A stretch of 64,000 bases of DNA, taken from positions 374,501-438,500 of the forward strand of contig NZ_JAUTAE010000001.1 in the NCBI RefSeq assembly GCF_030818415.1, given 5' to 3'. Below, in pieces: positions 29,443-38,833 of the stretch (positions are counted from its first letter, which is position 1; each line of letters opens with the position of its first letter). Origin of the DNA: Sphingomonas sp. SORGH_AS_0950 (lineage in GTDB: Bacteria > Pseudomonadota > Alphaproteobacteria > Sphingomonadales > Sphingomonadaceae). A program made the position numbers and the translations under genes. The notes under the pieces are model-generated. The model saw only the letters and a program-made list of their open reading frames with translations, was not told where the DNA came from and ran no database searches.

Positions 29443-31098
29443 ATGGCGGACGATGTGGTGATGGCGACACGCTGGGACGGCGAGGCGAACGTCGGCGTCC
29501 GGCCCAGGGTGGCGGGCGGGCGCCTCCCGACGCTGCAACGGGCGCTCGATTGGCGCGGCGCATTCTGGGCGATCAGCGGGGTGCCCGCCGGGGTGCTGCT
29601 GACCATGGGGGGCGTCGCGACGGTGGTCGGCCAGGCCTCCTGGGCGGTGTGGATCCTGTCGGTGCTGATCGGCTTCCTGCAATGTTTCGTCTATGCCGAG
29701 ATTGCGGGCCTGTATCCCGACAAGTCCGGCGGGGCATCGGTCTATGGCGCGGCGGCCTGGATCGGATACAGCAAGTTCGTCGCGCCGATTTCCGTATGGT
29801 GCAACTGGCTGGCCTGGTCGCCGGTGCTGGCGCTGGGCACGGGGCTGGCCGCGGCCTATGTCCTGACCAGCCTGTTTCCGGCGGGGGCGGCGATCAACAC
29901 ATGGCATCTGACGCTGCTGGACCTGGGCGCGATCCGGCCCGGACTGACGCTGCGGATCAACGCCGTGGCGATCATCGGCGCCGCTTTCCTGTTGATGACC
30001 TTCCTATTGCAGCATCAGGGTGCGGCGCGGGCGGCGCGAACGCAGAAGGTGCTCGCGCTCGCCTGCCTCTGCCCGCTCGCGCTCATCGGCTTGGTGCCGA
30101 TCGTCACGGGCGATCTGCCCTCCGCGAACCTGTTTCCGCTCGTCCCCATCGTCCGCGATGCGGCGGGGCATATCGGCTTTGGCAGCTGGAATGCCGCAGG
30201 ACTGACGGTGCTGGCGGCGGGGCTGTTCGGGGCGGGCTGGTCGACCTACGGCTTCGAGGGCGCGGTCTGCTATGTCCGGGAGTTCCGGGACCCGGCGCGC
30301 GACACGTACAAGGCGATCTTCTCGGCGGGATTGATGTGCCTGGCGATCTTCACCTTGGTGCCGCTGGCGTTCCAGGCGTCGCTGGGCCTGCGCGGACTGA
30401 TGAATCCCGCCATCTATGACGGGACGGGCGTGGCGCTGGCGCTGGCGAGCATCGTGAAGGGCGGCGTGATCGTCACGAACCTGTTCGTCGCGATGTTCAT
30501 CCTGGCGCTGCTGCTGATCGTCATGTCGTCGATGATGGGGTCCTCGCGCACCCTGTACCAGGCATCGGTCGACGGCTGGCTGCCACGCTATCTGTCGCGG
30601 GTGAACCGCCACGGCGCGCCGACGGCGGCGATGTGGACGGACCTGGGCTTCAACCTGATCCTGCTGATGATGTCGGACTATTTCATGGTCCTGATGGTGT
30701 CCAACGTCTGCTACATGATCTTCATCTTCCTCAATCTTCAGGCGGGGTGGATCCACCGCATCGACCGTCCGCACTGGCCGCGTCCGTTCCGCGCGCCGAA
30801 CTGGCTGATCGCGGTCGGCGCGATGCTGGGGTTCGTCAATCTGGCGCTGCTGGGCGCCGGGGCGGAAGTGTGGGGCCCCGGCACGCTGCGCAACGGTCTG
30901 GTCGCCGCCGCGATGATCCTGCCGGTGTTCGTCTTTCGCCATTATGTCCAGGACGGGGGCCGGTTCCCGGCGGCGGCGCGCGGCGATGGCGCGCGGCCGG
31001 CCGATCCGCCGCGTGCGGGGATACGCCCCTATGCGGCGCTGGCCCTGGCCGCAGCGATCATCGCGGCCGCCCATCATTTCTCGGTGCTTCCGGGGTGA
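29443..31098 (+). CDS. APC-superfamily permease
   Basis: A 551-residue inner-membrane permease of the amino acid-polyamine-organocation superfamily with about 12 hydrophobic segments. The first is in FWAISGVPAGVLLTMGGVAT, and a hydrophilic C-terminal stretch precedes a last segment ending at the stop. The family segment FGAGWSTYGFEGAVCYVREF lies mid-protein and the conserved loop SRTLYQASVDGWLP follows. The substrate is unproven. Placement between the TonB receptor and the choline oxidation genes suggests choline or a related amine. Classical choline carriers (BetT) belong to a different family, so this would be a non-standard choline importer (inference). Confidence 0.85.
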   Translation: MADDVVMATRWDGEANVGVRPRVAGGRLPTLQRALDWRGAFWAISGVPAGVLLTMGGVATVVGQASWAVWILSVLIGFLQCFVYAEIAGLYPDKSGGASVYGAAAWIGYSKFVAPISVWCNWLAWSPVLALGTGLAAAYVLTSLFPAGAAINTWHLTLLDLGAIRPGLTLRINAVAIIGAAFLLMTFLLQHQGAARAARTQKVLALACLCPLALIGLVPIVTGDLPSANLFPLVPIVRDAAGHIGFGSWNAAGLTVLAAGLFGAGWSTYGFEGAVCYVREFRDPARDTYKAIFSAGLMCLAIFTLVPLAFQASLGLRGLMNPAIYDGTGVALALASIVKGGVIVTNLFVAMFILALLLIVMSSMMGSSRTLYQASVDGWLPRYLSRVNRHGAPTAAMWTDLGFNLILLMMSDYFMVLMVSNVCYMIFIFLNLQAGWIHRIDRPHWPRPFRAPNWLIAVGAMLGFVNLALLGAGAEVWGPGTLRNGLVAAAMILPVFVFRHYVQDGGRFPAAARGDGARPADPPRAGIRPYAALALAAAIIAAAHHFSVLPG

Positions 31099-31154
31099 GG
31101 GGGAAGCCATGGCGGCCCTGGCCCCTGCGAATCGGTCGCAGGTGTTGACAGCGA

Positions 31155-31170
31155 TTGACCAAGCGTTCAA
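31155..31170. promoter_or_regulatory. Candidate BetI-like operator upstream of the BetI-BetB fusion
   Basis: TTGACCAAGCGTTCAA is an imperfect inverted repeat with exact outer arms TTGA/TCAA and the BetI-like half-site CGTTCAA. A second half-site in the opposite orientation, TTGAACG (31242-31248), lies just before the start codon and overlaps the 8-base palindrome TCAATTGA (31238-31245). Both are within the 162-base gap before the fusion gene, as expected for autoregulation. Confidence 0.4.
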
Positions 31171-31260
31171 CGAACAGGCTGGTCACCTTGGCTGGAAACG
31201 CCATATAACCCTAGGTATCGTGATTTCCGTGCCTTGCTCAATTGAACGAGTCTTCAGAAC

Positions 31261-33279
31261 ATGGTCATTGCCCGTTCTTCGCCGATCGCCGACGATGGTC
31301 GCGCCCGCCAGCTGGTCGAGATGACGATCGACAGCCTGGCCGAGCTGGGGTTCGTCGGAACCACCCTCGTCCAGATCGCCGGGCGCGCGGGCGTGTCGCC
31401 GGGGCTCGTCGCCCATTATTTCGGCGACAAGGAAGGCCTGCTCGAAGCGGTGTTCCGGGCGCTGACCACGCGCCTCGGGGCCCGGCTCCGGCTACGGCTG
31501 GCGCAGGCGGAGGGCCCGCGCGAGCGGCTTCAGGCGGTGATCGACACGAACCTGGCGCCCGAGGAGCTCGACGGCGCGACCAGCAAGGTCTGGTTGGCCT
31601 TTTGGGGGCATGTGCGCCACCAACCTCGCCTGTTCCGTATCCAGCGCGTGTATCAGCGGCGGATGCTGTCCAACCTGCGCCATCCGCTCCGCGCGCTGGT
31701 GTCGGCCGAGGAGGCGCCCGCGCTGGCCGCGACCATCGCGGCGATGATCGACGGGGTGTGGCTTCGCGGAGCCCTGTCGGAGTGGAGCGAGATCGACGGC
31801 GATAGCGCGTGCGCGCTGATCGGGTCGTTCGTCGACAGCCGCCTGGCCGCGATACCGGCCGCTCCGCCGCCGCGTCGCGAGATCGTGCCGTGCAATCCCG
31901 CGACCGGCGAGGTGCTGGCCCGGATCGCGGTGACGGACAAGGGGGCCCTCGACGCCGCCGTCGCGCGCGCCCGTGCCGCGCAACCCGCCTGGGCGGCGCT
32001 CGCCCCGCGCGATCGTGGCCGCATCCTGCACCGGGCCGCCGATCTCCTGCGCGAACGCAATCTGGAACTGGCGCGGATCGAGACGCTCAACACCGGCAAG
32101 CCGGTCCAGGAGACCGAGGCGGTCGACGTGCTGTCCGGCGCGGATTGCCTGGAATATTATGCGGGCGTCGCCGCGACCGTGGCGGGACAGCATCTCGACC
32201 TGGGAGCCGAGGCTTTCGGCTATACCCGGCGCGAGCCGCTGGGCGTGGTGGCCGGGATCGGCGCGTGGAACTATCCGTTGCAGATCGCGTGCTGGAAAGC
32301 GGCGCCCGCGCTGGCCTGCGGCAATGCGATGATCTTCAAGCCCGCCGAACAGACGCCGCTGACCGCCTCCGCGCTGGAGGAGGTTTTCCGGGATGCCGGG
32401 CTGCCCGACGGCATTTTCCAGGTCGTGCAGGGCTATGGTCCGCTCGGCCGCGCGCTGGTGACGCATAAGGACATCGCCAAGGTATCGCTGACCGGATCGG
32501 TGCCCACGGGCCGCGCGGTGATGGCCGCCGCCGCGCCGGGGCTGAAGGCGGTGACGCTGGAGCTGGGCGGCAAGTCGCCACTGATCGTGTTCGAGGATGC
32601 CGCGCTCGACAATGCGGTGTCGGGCGCGATGCTCGCCAATTTCTATTCGACGGGACAGGTTTGCTCCAACGGCACGCGCGTCTTCGTGCATCGGTCGGTG
32701 CTGAACGTCTTTCTGGAACGTCTCGCGGCGCGCACCACCCGCCTGGTCGTCGGCGACCCGCTCGATCCCGCGACGCAGATCGGTCCGCTGGTGACGGAAA
32801 CCCAGATGAACATCGTGCTCGGCCATATCGAGCGCGCCAGGCGCGAGGGCGTGCGGCTGCTGACCGGCGGCAAGCGCCTGATCGAAGGCGATCTCGCGCG
32901 CGGGTGGTTCGTCGCCCCGACGATCTTCGTCGCCGAGGACGACCGGGCCTCCATCGTGCGGGACGAGGTGTTCGGCCCGGTCATGACGGTGCTGCCGTTC
33001 GATGACGAGGAAGAGGTGATCGCGCGCGCCAATGCCACCGAGTTCGGGCTGGCGGCGGGCGTCTTCACCGCCGACATCACGCGGGCGCACCGCGTGATCG
33101 CACGGCTGGAGGCCGGGACGTGCTGGATCAACCAGTATAACGTCACGCCGATCGAACTGCCCTTCGGCGGCTACAAGGCGTCGGGCCTGGGCCGCGAGAA
33201 CGGTCTGGCCGCGATCGAACATTATACCCGTCTGAAGAGCGTCTATGTCGCGATGACCGACATCGACTGCCCCTATTGA
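31261..33279 (+). CDS. BetI-BetB fusion: TetR-type repressor joined to betaine aldehyde dehydrogenase
   Basis: One uninterrupted 672-residue frame encodes two proteins that are normally separate. Residues 1-195 match full-length BetI: a TetR helix-turn-helix ([21 protein letters not shown]), the BetI ligand-domain segments [18 protein letters not shown] and [12 protein letters not shown], and [13 protein letters not shown] proline/alanine-rich linker (about 196-206) leads into a betaine aldehyde dehydrogenase of about 466 residues. Its catalytic glutamate is in [10 protein letters not shown] (Glu434) and its nucleophile in GQVCSNGTR (Cys468). Only about 20 N-terminal residues of a normal BetB are missing. 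betA follows 11 bases later. The enzyme oxidises betaine aldehyde to glycine betaine; the repressor half presumably autoregulates, but the start has only a weak ribosome site. Confidence 0.9.
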   Translation: MVIARSSPIADDGRARQLVEMTIDSLAELGFVGTTLVQIAGRAGVSPGLVAHYFGDKEGLLEAVFRALTTRLGARLRLRLAQAEGPRERLQAVIDTNLAPEELDGATSKVWLAFWGHVRHQPRLFRIQRVYQRRMLSNLRHPLRALVSAEEAPALAATIAAMIDGVWLRGALSEWSEIDGDSACALIGSFVDSRLAAIPAAPPPRREIVPCNPATGEVLARIAVTDKGALDAAVARARAAQPAWAALAPRDRGRILHRAADLLRERNLELARIETLNTGKPVQETEAVDVLSGADCLEYYAGVAATVAGQHLDLGAEAFGYTRREPLGVVAGIGAWNYPLQIACWKAAPALACGNAMIFKPAEQTPLTASALEEVFRDAGLPDGIFQVVQGYGPLGRALVTHKDIAKVSLTGSVPTGRAVMAAAAPGLKAVTLELGGKSPLIVFEDAALDNAVSGAMLANFYSTGQVCSNGTRVFVHRSVLNVFLERLAARTTRLVVGDPLDPATQIGPLVTETQMNIVLGHIERARREGVRLLTGGKRLIEGDLARGWFVAPTIFVAEDDRASIVRDEVFGPVMTVLPFDDEEEVIARANATEFGLAAGVFTADITRAHRVIARLEAGTCWINQYNVTPIELPFGGYKASGLGRENGLAAIEHYTRLKSVYVAMTDIDCPY

Positions 33280-33290
33280 GCGGATCTGCG

Positions 33291-34949
33291 ATGACCGACA
33301 GCTTCGATTACATCATCGTCGGCGCGGGCTCGGCCGGGTGCGTGCTGGCCGCGCGGCTGACCGAGGGCGGGCGCCATTCGGTGCTGGTGCTGGAGCAGGG
33401 CGGGTCCGACCGCTCGGTCTTCATCCAGATGCCCAGCGCGCTGTCGATTCCGATGAACATGGCGCGGTACAATTGGCGCTACGAGACGGAGCCCGAGCCG
33501 CATCTGGACGGACGACGGCTGCACACCCCGCGTGGCAAGGTGCTTGGTGGGTCGTCCTCGATCAACGGCATGGTCTATGTGCGCGGCAATCCGGCGGATT
33601 TCGACCGATGGGAGGCGGAGGGCGCGACGGGTTGGGGCTATCGCGATGTCCTGCCCTATTTCCGGCGCGCGGAGACTCGGGAGGAGGGCGGCGATGCGTG
33701 GCGCGGCGATTCCGGGCCGCTCCATACCAGCTATGGCCGCCTGGCCAATCCGCTCTACCGGGCCTTTATCGATGCGGCGCGCGAGGCGGGCTATCCCGAG
33801 ACCGCCGACATCAACGGCCGTCAGCAGGAAGGGTTCGGGCGGATGGACATGACCGTCCATCGCGGACGCCGCTGGAGCGCGGCCAATGCCTATCTGAAGC
33901 CCGCCATGCGCCGCCCGAACCTGACGGTCGTGACCCATGCGCTGGCGACCCGCATCGTGCTGGAGGGGCGTCGGGCGACCGGGATCGTCTATCGTCGGGG
34001 CGGGGTGGAGACGACGATCCATGCCCGGCGTGAGGTGATCCTGGCGGGCGGGCCGATCAATTCGCCGCAACTGCTGAAGCTGTCGGGCATCGGTCCGGCG
34101 GCGGAACTGGCCGCGCACGGCATCTCCCCGGTCCACGACCTGCCCGGCGTGGGCGAGAATTTGCAGGACCATCTGGAATTCTATTTCCAGATCGAATCCA
34201 AGAAGCCGATCACCTTGTACCCTGCGATGAATCCGCTGCGAAAGGCGCTGATCGGCGCGCAATGGCTGCTCGGCAAGAAGGGCCTCGGCGCGACCAATCA
34301 TTTCGAGAGCTGCGGCTTCATCCGCAGCCGCGCGGGCATCGCCTATCCCGACATCCAATATCATTTCCTGCCGCTGGCGGTCAGCTATGACGGATCGTCG
34401 CTGGCGACGGGCCATGGGTTCCAGGCGCATGTCGGACCGATGCGGTCGAAAAGCCGCGGCCATGTCCGCCTGCGCAGCGCCGATCCGGCGGAGAAGCCGT
34501 CGATCCGCTTCAACTATATGAGCCATCCGGACGACTGGGTGGAGATGCGGGCCTGTGTCCGATTGACGCGCGAGATCTTCGCGCAACCGGCAATGGCACC
34601 GTTCGCCGGGCGCGAGATCCAGCCCGGCGCGGCGGTCATGGACGACGAGGCGATCGACGCATTCGTCCGCACCCATGTCGAAAGCGCCTATCATCCCTCG
34701 TGCAGCTGCGCGATGGGCGCGGCGTCCGATCCCATGGCGGTGGTCGACCCGGCGCTGCGGGTGCATGGGGTCGAGGGGCTGCGGGTGGTCGATTCCTCGG
34801 TGATGCCGTCGATCACGACCGGCAATCTCAACGCGCCGACGATCATGATTGGCGAAAAGGCGGCCGACCATATCCTGGGCCGACCGATGCTGGCCTCCTC
34901 GAACGCGGACTATTACCGCGCCGAGGGGTGGGAGACGCGGCAGCGATAG
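33291..34949 (+). CDS. betA: Choline dehydrogenase
   Basis: A 552-residue GMC-family flavoprotein that oxidises choline to betaine aldehyde. The FAD motif [19 protein letters not shown] lies at the N-terminus. GMC signatures follow: [38 protein letters not shown], and the C-terminal active-site region [13 protein letters not shown] with His. The ending [20 protein letters not shown] is typical. The ATG at 33291 begins the conserved N-terminus; a TTG at 33276 overlaps the stop of the fusion gene and would add five residues. Cotranscribed with the BetI-BetB gene, it supplies that enzyme's substrate. Confidence 0.94.
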   Translation: MTDSFDYIIVGAGSAGCVLAARLTEGGRHSVLVLEQGGSDRSVFIQMPSALSIPMNMARYNWRYETEPEPHLDGRRLHTPRGKVLGGSSSINGMVYVRGNPADFDRWEAEGATGWGYRDVLPYFRRAETREEGGDAWRGDSGPLHTSYGRLANPLYRAFIDAAREAGYPETADINGRQQEGFGRMDMTVHRGRRWSAANAYLKPAMRRPNLTVVTHALATRIVLEGRRATGIVYRRGGVETTIHARREVILAGGPINSPQLLKLSGIGPAAELAAHGISPVHDLPGVGENLQDHLEFYFQIESKKPITLYPAMNPLRKALIGAQWLLGKKGLGATNHFESCGFIRSRAGIAYPDIQYHFLPLAVSYDGSSLATGHGFQAHVGPMRSKSRGHVRLRSADPAEKPSIRFNYMSHPDDWVEMRACVRLTREIFAQPAMAPFAGREIQPGAAVMDDEAIDAFVRTHVESAYHPSCSCAMGAASDPMAVVDPALRVHGVEGLRVVDSSVMPSITTGNLNAPTIMIGEKAADHILGRPMLASSNADYYRAEGWETRQR

Positions 34950-34964
34950 GCCGCGGCGAGGCAG

Positions 34965-34993
34965 CCGGTGCCGCACCCATGTCGCGACACCGG
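34965..34993. terminator. Weak hairpin between convergent betA and eat
   Basis: CCGGTG (34965-34970) can pair with CACCGG (34988-34993) across a 17-base loop in the 52-base gap between two convergent operons. The position is right for a bidirectional terminator, but the stem is short and there is no T-tract. Confidence 0.3.
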
Positions 34994-35001
34994 GAGGTCC
35001 G

Positions 35002-36393
35002 TCACGCGTCGCTGGCGGCGACCATGTCCGTCGGGTTGTCATGGTCGCGTGACGCGGTCGCGCGCAGCCGGACCGACAGCAGCACGGCGATCAGCATGAC
35101 CGTGACGAACAGCATCGCGATCGCCGTATTGTAATAGACCATCGCCACGGCCGCGACCGCCGCCATGCCCAGGGCAAAGCCGGGCACGACCGGGAAGCCG
35201 GGTGCGCGATAGGGCCGGACGAGGTCGGGCTCGCGCCGCCGCAGCCGGAACAGCGACAGCATCGACATGATGTACATGGTCAGGGCGCCGAAGACCGACA
35301 GCGTCACGACGCTCGCGGTCAGCGGCTGCCCGCCGAAGCGGATCCAGCCGTCGCTATAAATCGTCAGGACGCCGACCGCCGCGCCGGCGATCGTGGCGAT
35401 GTGCGGCGTCCGGAACCGGGGATGCAGGCGCCCCAGCGCAGCCGGGAGATAACCCGCGCGCGCCAGGGCGAACATCTGGCGGGCATAGCCCATGATGATG
35501 CCGTGGAACGAGGCGACGAGGCCGAACAGACCCAGCCAGACCAGCATGTGCAGCCAGCCGCTGGAATCGCCCACCGCCCGCCGCATCGCCTGGGGCAGCG
35601 GGTCGTTCAGGTTGGACAGGGCTTTCCAATCGCCCGACCCGCCCGCCAGGATCATGACGCCGAAGGCCAGCGCGGTCAGCGTCACTATGCCGGTGACATA
35701 GGCGATCGGTATCGTCCGGCGCGGCTCCTTGGCTTCTTCGGCGGCCATCGCCACGCCCTCGATCGCCAGGAAGAACCAGATCGCGAAGGGGATGGCGGCG
35801 AACATGCCGCCGAGCGATCGCAGCGTGGGCGTATCGCTGCCCGCCCAGCCCCCGGCGACGAAATGGTCGAGCGAAAAGATCGGCGCGACCACCTTCATGA
35901 AGACCAGCAATTCGCCCACCGCCAGGATCGTCACGAACAGCTCGAAGGTCGCCGCGATCCCGACCCCGACGATGTTCAGCGCGACGAAGATCGCATAGGC
36001 CCCCAGTGCTGCCGTCCTGGGATCAAGCGACGGAAACTGGACGGCGAGATAGGCACCGATCGCAAGCGAGATAGCGGGCGGGGCGAACACGAACTCGATC
36101 AGCGTGGCGAAACCGGCAATCGCGCCGCCCCAGGGGCCGAAGGCGCGATAGGCATAGGCGAAGGGGCCGCCCGCCTGCGGAATGGCGGTCGTCAATTCGG
36201 TGAACGAAAAGATGAAGGCGATGTACATCGCCGCGACGATCGCGGTGACGGCAAGGAAGCCCAGCGTCCCGGCCGTCGCCCAACCATAGCTCCAGCCGAA
36301 ATATTCCCCCGATATGACCAGGCCGACGGCGATGCCCCAGAGGTGGAAGGCGTTCAGCGATTTCTTGAGATGCGTGTCTGACCCGTGCGTCAT
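35002..36393 (-). CDS. eat: Ethanolamine permease, APC family
   Basis: A 463-residue inner-membrane transporter with about 12 hydrophobic segments. The N-terminal region HLWGIAVGLVISGEYFGWSY, with GLVISGEYFGW, is characteristic of ethanolamine permeases of the APC superfamily. Further matches are IPQAGGPFAYAYRAFGPWGG and ANGVAMAAEEAKEP-like sequence (IEGVAMAAEEAKEPRRTIP). It lies 14 bases after eutC on the same strand. A transporter linked to eutBC without the rest of the eut operon is common in proteobacteria that use ethanolamine as nitrogen source. GGGGG precedes ATG 36393. Confidence 0.9.
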   Translation of the reverse strand: MTHGSDTHLKKSLNAFHLWGIAVGLVISGEYFGWSYGWATAGTLGFLAVTAIVAAMYIAFIFSFTELTTAIPQAGGPFAYAYRAFGPWGGAIAGFATLIEFVFAPPAISLAIGAYLAVQFPSLDPRTAALGAYAIFVALNIVGVGIAATFELFVTILAVGELLVFMKVVAPIFSLDHFVAGGWAGSDTPTLRSLGGMFAAIPFAIWFFLAIEGVAMAAEEAKEPRRTIPIAYVTGIVTLTALAFGVMILAGGSGDWKALSNLNDPLPQAMRRAVGDSSGWLHMLVWLGLFGLVASFHGIIMGYARQMFALARAGYLPAALGRLHPRFRTPHIATIAGAAVGVLTIYSDGWIRFGGQPLTASVVTLSVFGALTMYIMSMLSLFRLRRREPDLVRPYRAPGFPVVPGFALGMAAVAAVAMVYYNTAIAMLFVTVMLIAVLLSVRLRATASRDHDNPTDMVAASDA

Positions 36394-36407
36394 AAGCCCC
36401 CTTACGA

Positions 36408-37211
36408 TTATTCGCTTGCGATGCGCGGCATGGTCCCCGGGGATTCCAGGGTATCCGCATTCTGTCCCTCTTTCAGCGCGACCCCCGACAGCGACCGGCG
36501 CAGCGCCTCGCGCGCCAGCCATGCCAGCGTCCGGGCCGCCTGCTCATAGCTCTGGCCGCCATGCCGGTGGATGTTGGAGATGCAGTTGCGTTCCGAATCC
36601 CGCCGCCCCGGACGCGGGTCGTGCGTGAGGTACAGGCCCAGGCTGTCCGACACGGTCAGGCCCGGTCGCTCGCCGATCAGGATGACGCTGAGCCGTGAGC
36701 CGATCGCGGCCCCGATCGGGTCGGCGATGGCCACGCGGGCCTGTCGCGCGATGACGACCGGCGCGATCGACAGCTCGGGCAGGGCCTGACGGCAGGCATG
36801 GATCATCGGCGCGGCGTGCCGCTGTACCGCCGTGGAGGACAGGCCGTCCCCAACCACGAACACGATGTCGAAGGGGCCGCGCAGGGTCGTCAGCCGCTCC
36901 GCATCGTCCGGCGCCAGCAGGCGTCCCATGTCGGGCCGTCGCAAATAGGTCGCGCGGTCCGGGGCCATGCTGGCAACGGCGATAGCGGCCAGCGGCGCCA
37001 GGTCCCGCTCCAGCGCGGCGACGTCGAGCATGGCATGGACCGCGTCGCGCGCCATGGCATGGGCCGCCTGGAACCGGAGGACCTCGTCCATCGGTATGGC
37101 GTTGCCCGAGCGGCCCAGGCCGATACGGGCCTTGGTCGCCCGGCGAAGGATCGTCCATGGATCGCGCGGCGCGGCGTCTTCGGTCAGGGACCGGTCGCGA
37201 TCGTCGCTCAT
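36408..37211 (-). CDS. eutC: Ethanolamine ammonia-lyase, light chain
   Basis: A 267-residue EutC, the small subunit of the adenosylcobalamin-dependent lyase that splits ethanolamine into acetaldehyde and ammonia. Recognisable parts are TKARIGLGRSGNAIPMDEVLRFQAAHAMARD (cut: ARIGLGRSGN then FQAAHAMARDAV), the strand FDIVFVVGDGLSSTAVQ, and the C-terminal CISNIHRHGGQSYEQAA (a cobalamin-contact region). It starts inside the eutB stop (ATGA, 37208-37211), so the subunits are translationally coupled. It is somewhat shorter than the E. coli protein, mainly at the N-terminus. Confidence 0.95.
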   Translation of the reverse strand: MSDDRDRSLTEDAAPRDPWTILRRATKARIGLGRSGNAIPMDEVLRFQAAHAMARDAVHAMLDVAALERDLAPLAAIAVASMAPDRATYLRRPDMGRLLAPDDAERLTTLRGPFDIVFVVGDGLSSTAVQRHAAPMIHACRQALPELSIAPVVIARQARVAIADPIGAAIGSRLSVILIGERPGLTVSDSLGLYLTHDPRPGRRDSERNCISNIHRHGGQSYEQAARTLAWLAREALRRSLSGVALKEGQNADTLESPGTMPRIASE

Positions 37212-38617
37212 GGCCGGGCTGCCCCCATATCCGCCCCCATGTCCGCCAATGCCCGCAGCCGGGACTGGTCCGGGCCGATGGAGCGGATCGTGCCGTCGGG
37301 GGCGAGCATGTCCATGCGGTCGAGCCACGCCTCGAACTCCGGCGCGGCGCGAACGCCCAGGACGGAGCGGAGGTACAGCATGTCGTGATAGGCCAGGCTC
37401 TGATAGTTGAGCATGATGTCGTCGGCGCCGGGCATCATGATCAGGAAGGTGCAGCCCGCCTGGGTCAGCACCGTCATCAGGACGTCCATATCGTCCTGAT
37501 CCGCCTCGGCATGGTTGGTGTAGCAGACGTCGCACCCCATCGGCAGGCCGAGCAGCTTTCCGCAGAAATGATCCTCCAGCCCGGCCCGGATGATCTGCTT
37601 GCCGTCGTAAAGATATTCGGGGCCGATGAAGCCGACGACGGTGTTGACCAGCAACGGATCGAACGCGCGGGCGACCGCATAGGCGCGTGTCTCCATCGTC
37701 TGCTGGTCGACGCCGTGATGCGCGTCGGCGGACAGCGCCGCACCCTGTCCCGTCTCGAAATACATCGCATTGTCGCCGACCGTCCCGCGACGCAGCGACC
37801 GCGCGGCGTCGTGCGCCTCGCGCAGGATGGCCAGGTCGATGCCGAAACCGCGATTGGCTGCCTCGCTGCCCGCCACGGATTGAAAGACGAGATCGACCGG
37901 GGCGCCGCGCGCCATGATGTCGATCGTGTTGGTGACATGGGTCAGCACGCAGGTCTGCGTCGGGATGTCGTAACGCTGGCGCAGATCGTCCAGCATCTTC
38001 ATCAGGTCGATCGCGTTGGGCACATTGTCGGTCGCCGGGTTGATGCCGATCGTCGCGTCGCCGACCCCGAACAACAGCCCGTCGAACACGCTCGCGGCGA
38101 TGCCATGGCGATCGTCCGTCGGATGATTGGGTTGCAACCGCGTCGACAATCGTCCCGGCAGCCCGATCGTCGAGCGAAAGGCGGTGACGACGCGGACCTT
38201 GCGCGCCACCGCGATCAGATCCTGGTTGCGCATCAGCTTGGATACGGCGGCGACCATTTCCGGGGTCAGGCCGCCCGCGACCGCCGCCAGCATGGCCGTG
38301 TCCGCCTGTTCGGACAGCAGCCAGTCCCGAAAGCCCCCGACGGTCAGATGCGCGAGCGGCGCGAAGGCCGAGGGATCGTGCCCGTCGATGATGAGGCGGG
38401 TGACCTCGTCCTCCTCATAGGGGACCAGCGCTTCGTGCAGAAACCGGTCGAGCGGGAGATCGGCCAGGACGAACCGGGCCGCCATGCGCTGCGCCGCGCT
38501 TTCCGCGGCGATACCGGCCAGTTCGTCGCCGGAGCGCAGCGGCGATGCGCAGGCCAGGAGGTGTTTGAGATCGCGAAAGACGAAGTGCTGGCCGCCGACA
38601 TTCGAGGAATACGCCAA
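37208..38617 (-). CDS. eutB: Ethanolamine ammonia-lyase, heavy chain
   Basis: A 469-residue EutB, the catalytic TIM-barrel subunit. Family motifs are all present: LRSGDELAGIAAESAAQRMA, STRLQPNHPTDD (Arg/Gln substrate contacts), FGVGDATIGINPATDN, YFETGQGAALSADAHHG (Glu), NTVVGFIGPEYLYDGKQIIR and CYTNHAEADQDD. The start is set at a TTG (38617) because AGGAGG (38623-38628 on the complement) is exactly 5 bases upstream and translation then begins at the family N-terminus. The first ATG, at 38740, would put an unrelated 41-residue leader across an inverted repeat. No eutA reactivase or microcompartment genes are visible. Confidence 0.93.
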   Translation of the reverse strand: MAYSSNVGGQHFVFRDLKHLLACASPLRSGDELAGIAAESAAQRMAARFVLADLPLDRFLHEALVPYEEDEVTRLIIDGHDPSAFAPLAHLTVGGFRDWLLSEQADTAMLAAVAGGLTPEMVAAVSKLMRNQDLIAVARKVRVVTAFRSTIGLPGRLSTRLQPNHPTDDRHGIAASVFDGLLFGVGDATIGINPATDNVPNAIDLMKMLDDLRQRYDIPTQTCVLTHVTNTIDIMARGAPVDLVFQSVAGSEAANRGFGIDLAILREAHDAARSLRRGTVGDNAMYFETGQGAALSADAHHGVDQQTMETRAYAVARAFDPLLVNTVVGFIGPEYLYDGKQIIRAGLEDHFCGKLLGLPMGCDVCYTNHAEADQDDMDVLMTVLTQAGCTFLIMMPGADDIMLNYQSLAYHDMLYLRSVLGVRAAPEFEAWLDRMDMLAPDGTIRSIGPDQSRLRALADMGADMGAARP

Positions 38618-38731
38618 TCCGACCTCCTGACCGCCATGCCGGATGCCACGCCGGAACGATGCGAGCTCTGTCAAATCCGCCCCTGGCGCCGCTGGCGAGG
38701 TCGCGCGCCCCGCTCTACACCCCCGCGCTTT

Positions 38732-38754
38732 CCGGATCATGCAACGTGATCCGG
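38732..38754. promoter_or_regulatory. Perfect 8-bp inverted repeat upstream of eutB, candidate operator
   Basis: CCGGATCA (38732-38739) and TGATCCGG (38747-38754) are exact reverse complements separated by 7 bases. The 23-base element is 115 bases upstream of the eutB start in the 216-base gap before the response regulator gene. Its size suits a TetR- or GntR-like dimer. No regulator gene adjoins the eut genes, so the protein that reads it is unknown. Confidence 0.5.
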
Positions 38755-38833
38755 ATCAAGTCCATCGGGTCCATGCCCCGTATGTGCGATCGCGCTACTC
38801 GTCGGCTTCGATGGCGCAAATGGGCCCGGAAGG

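Noticed and set aside
26609..29563. Long leftward open frame of 984 codons opposite the TonB receptor
   Set aside because: It is an antisense shadow caused by high GC; the translation is low-complexity Arg/Ala/Gly-rich with no domain, while the rightward frame has a signal peptide, plug and barrel signature.
31201..31210. TATAAC as -10 element of the BetI-BetB gene
   Set aside because: No acceptable -35 sequence lies 16-18 bases upstream, so I did not annotate a promoter there.
38618..38740. ATG at 38740 as the start of eutB
   Set aside because: It adds 41 residues absent from the family and lies within the 8-bp inverted repeat; the TTG at 38617 has an ideal AGGAGG.
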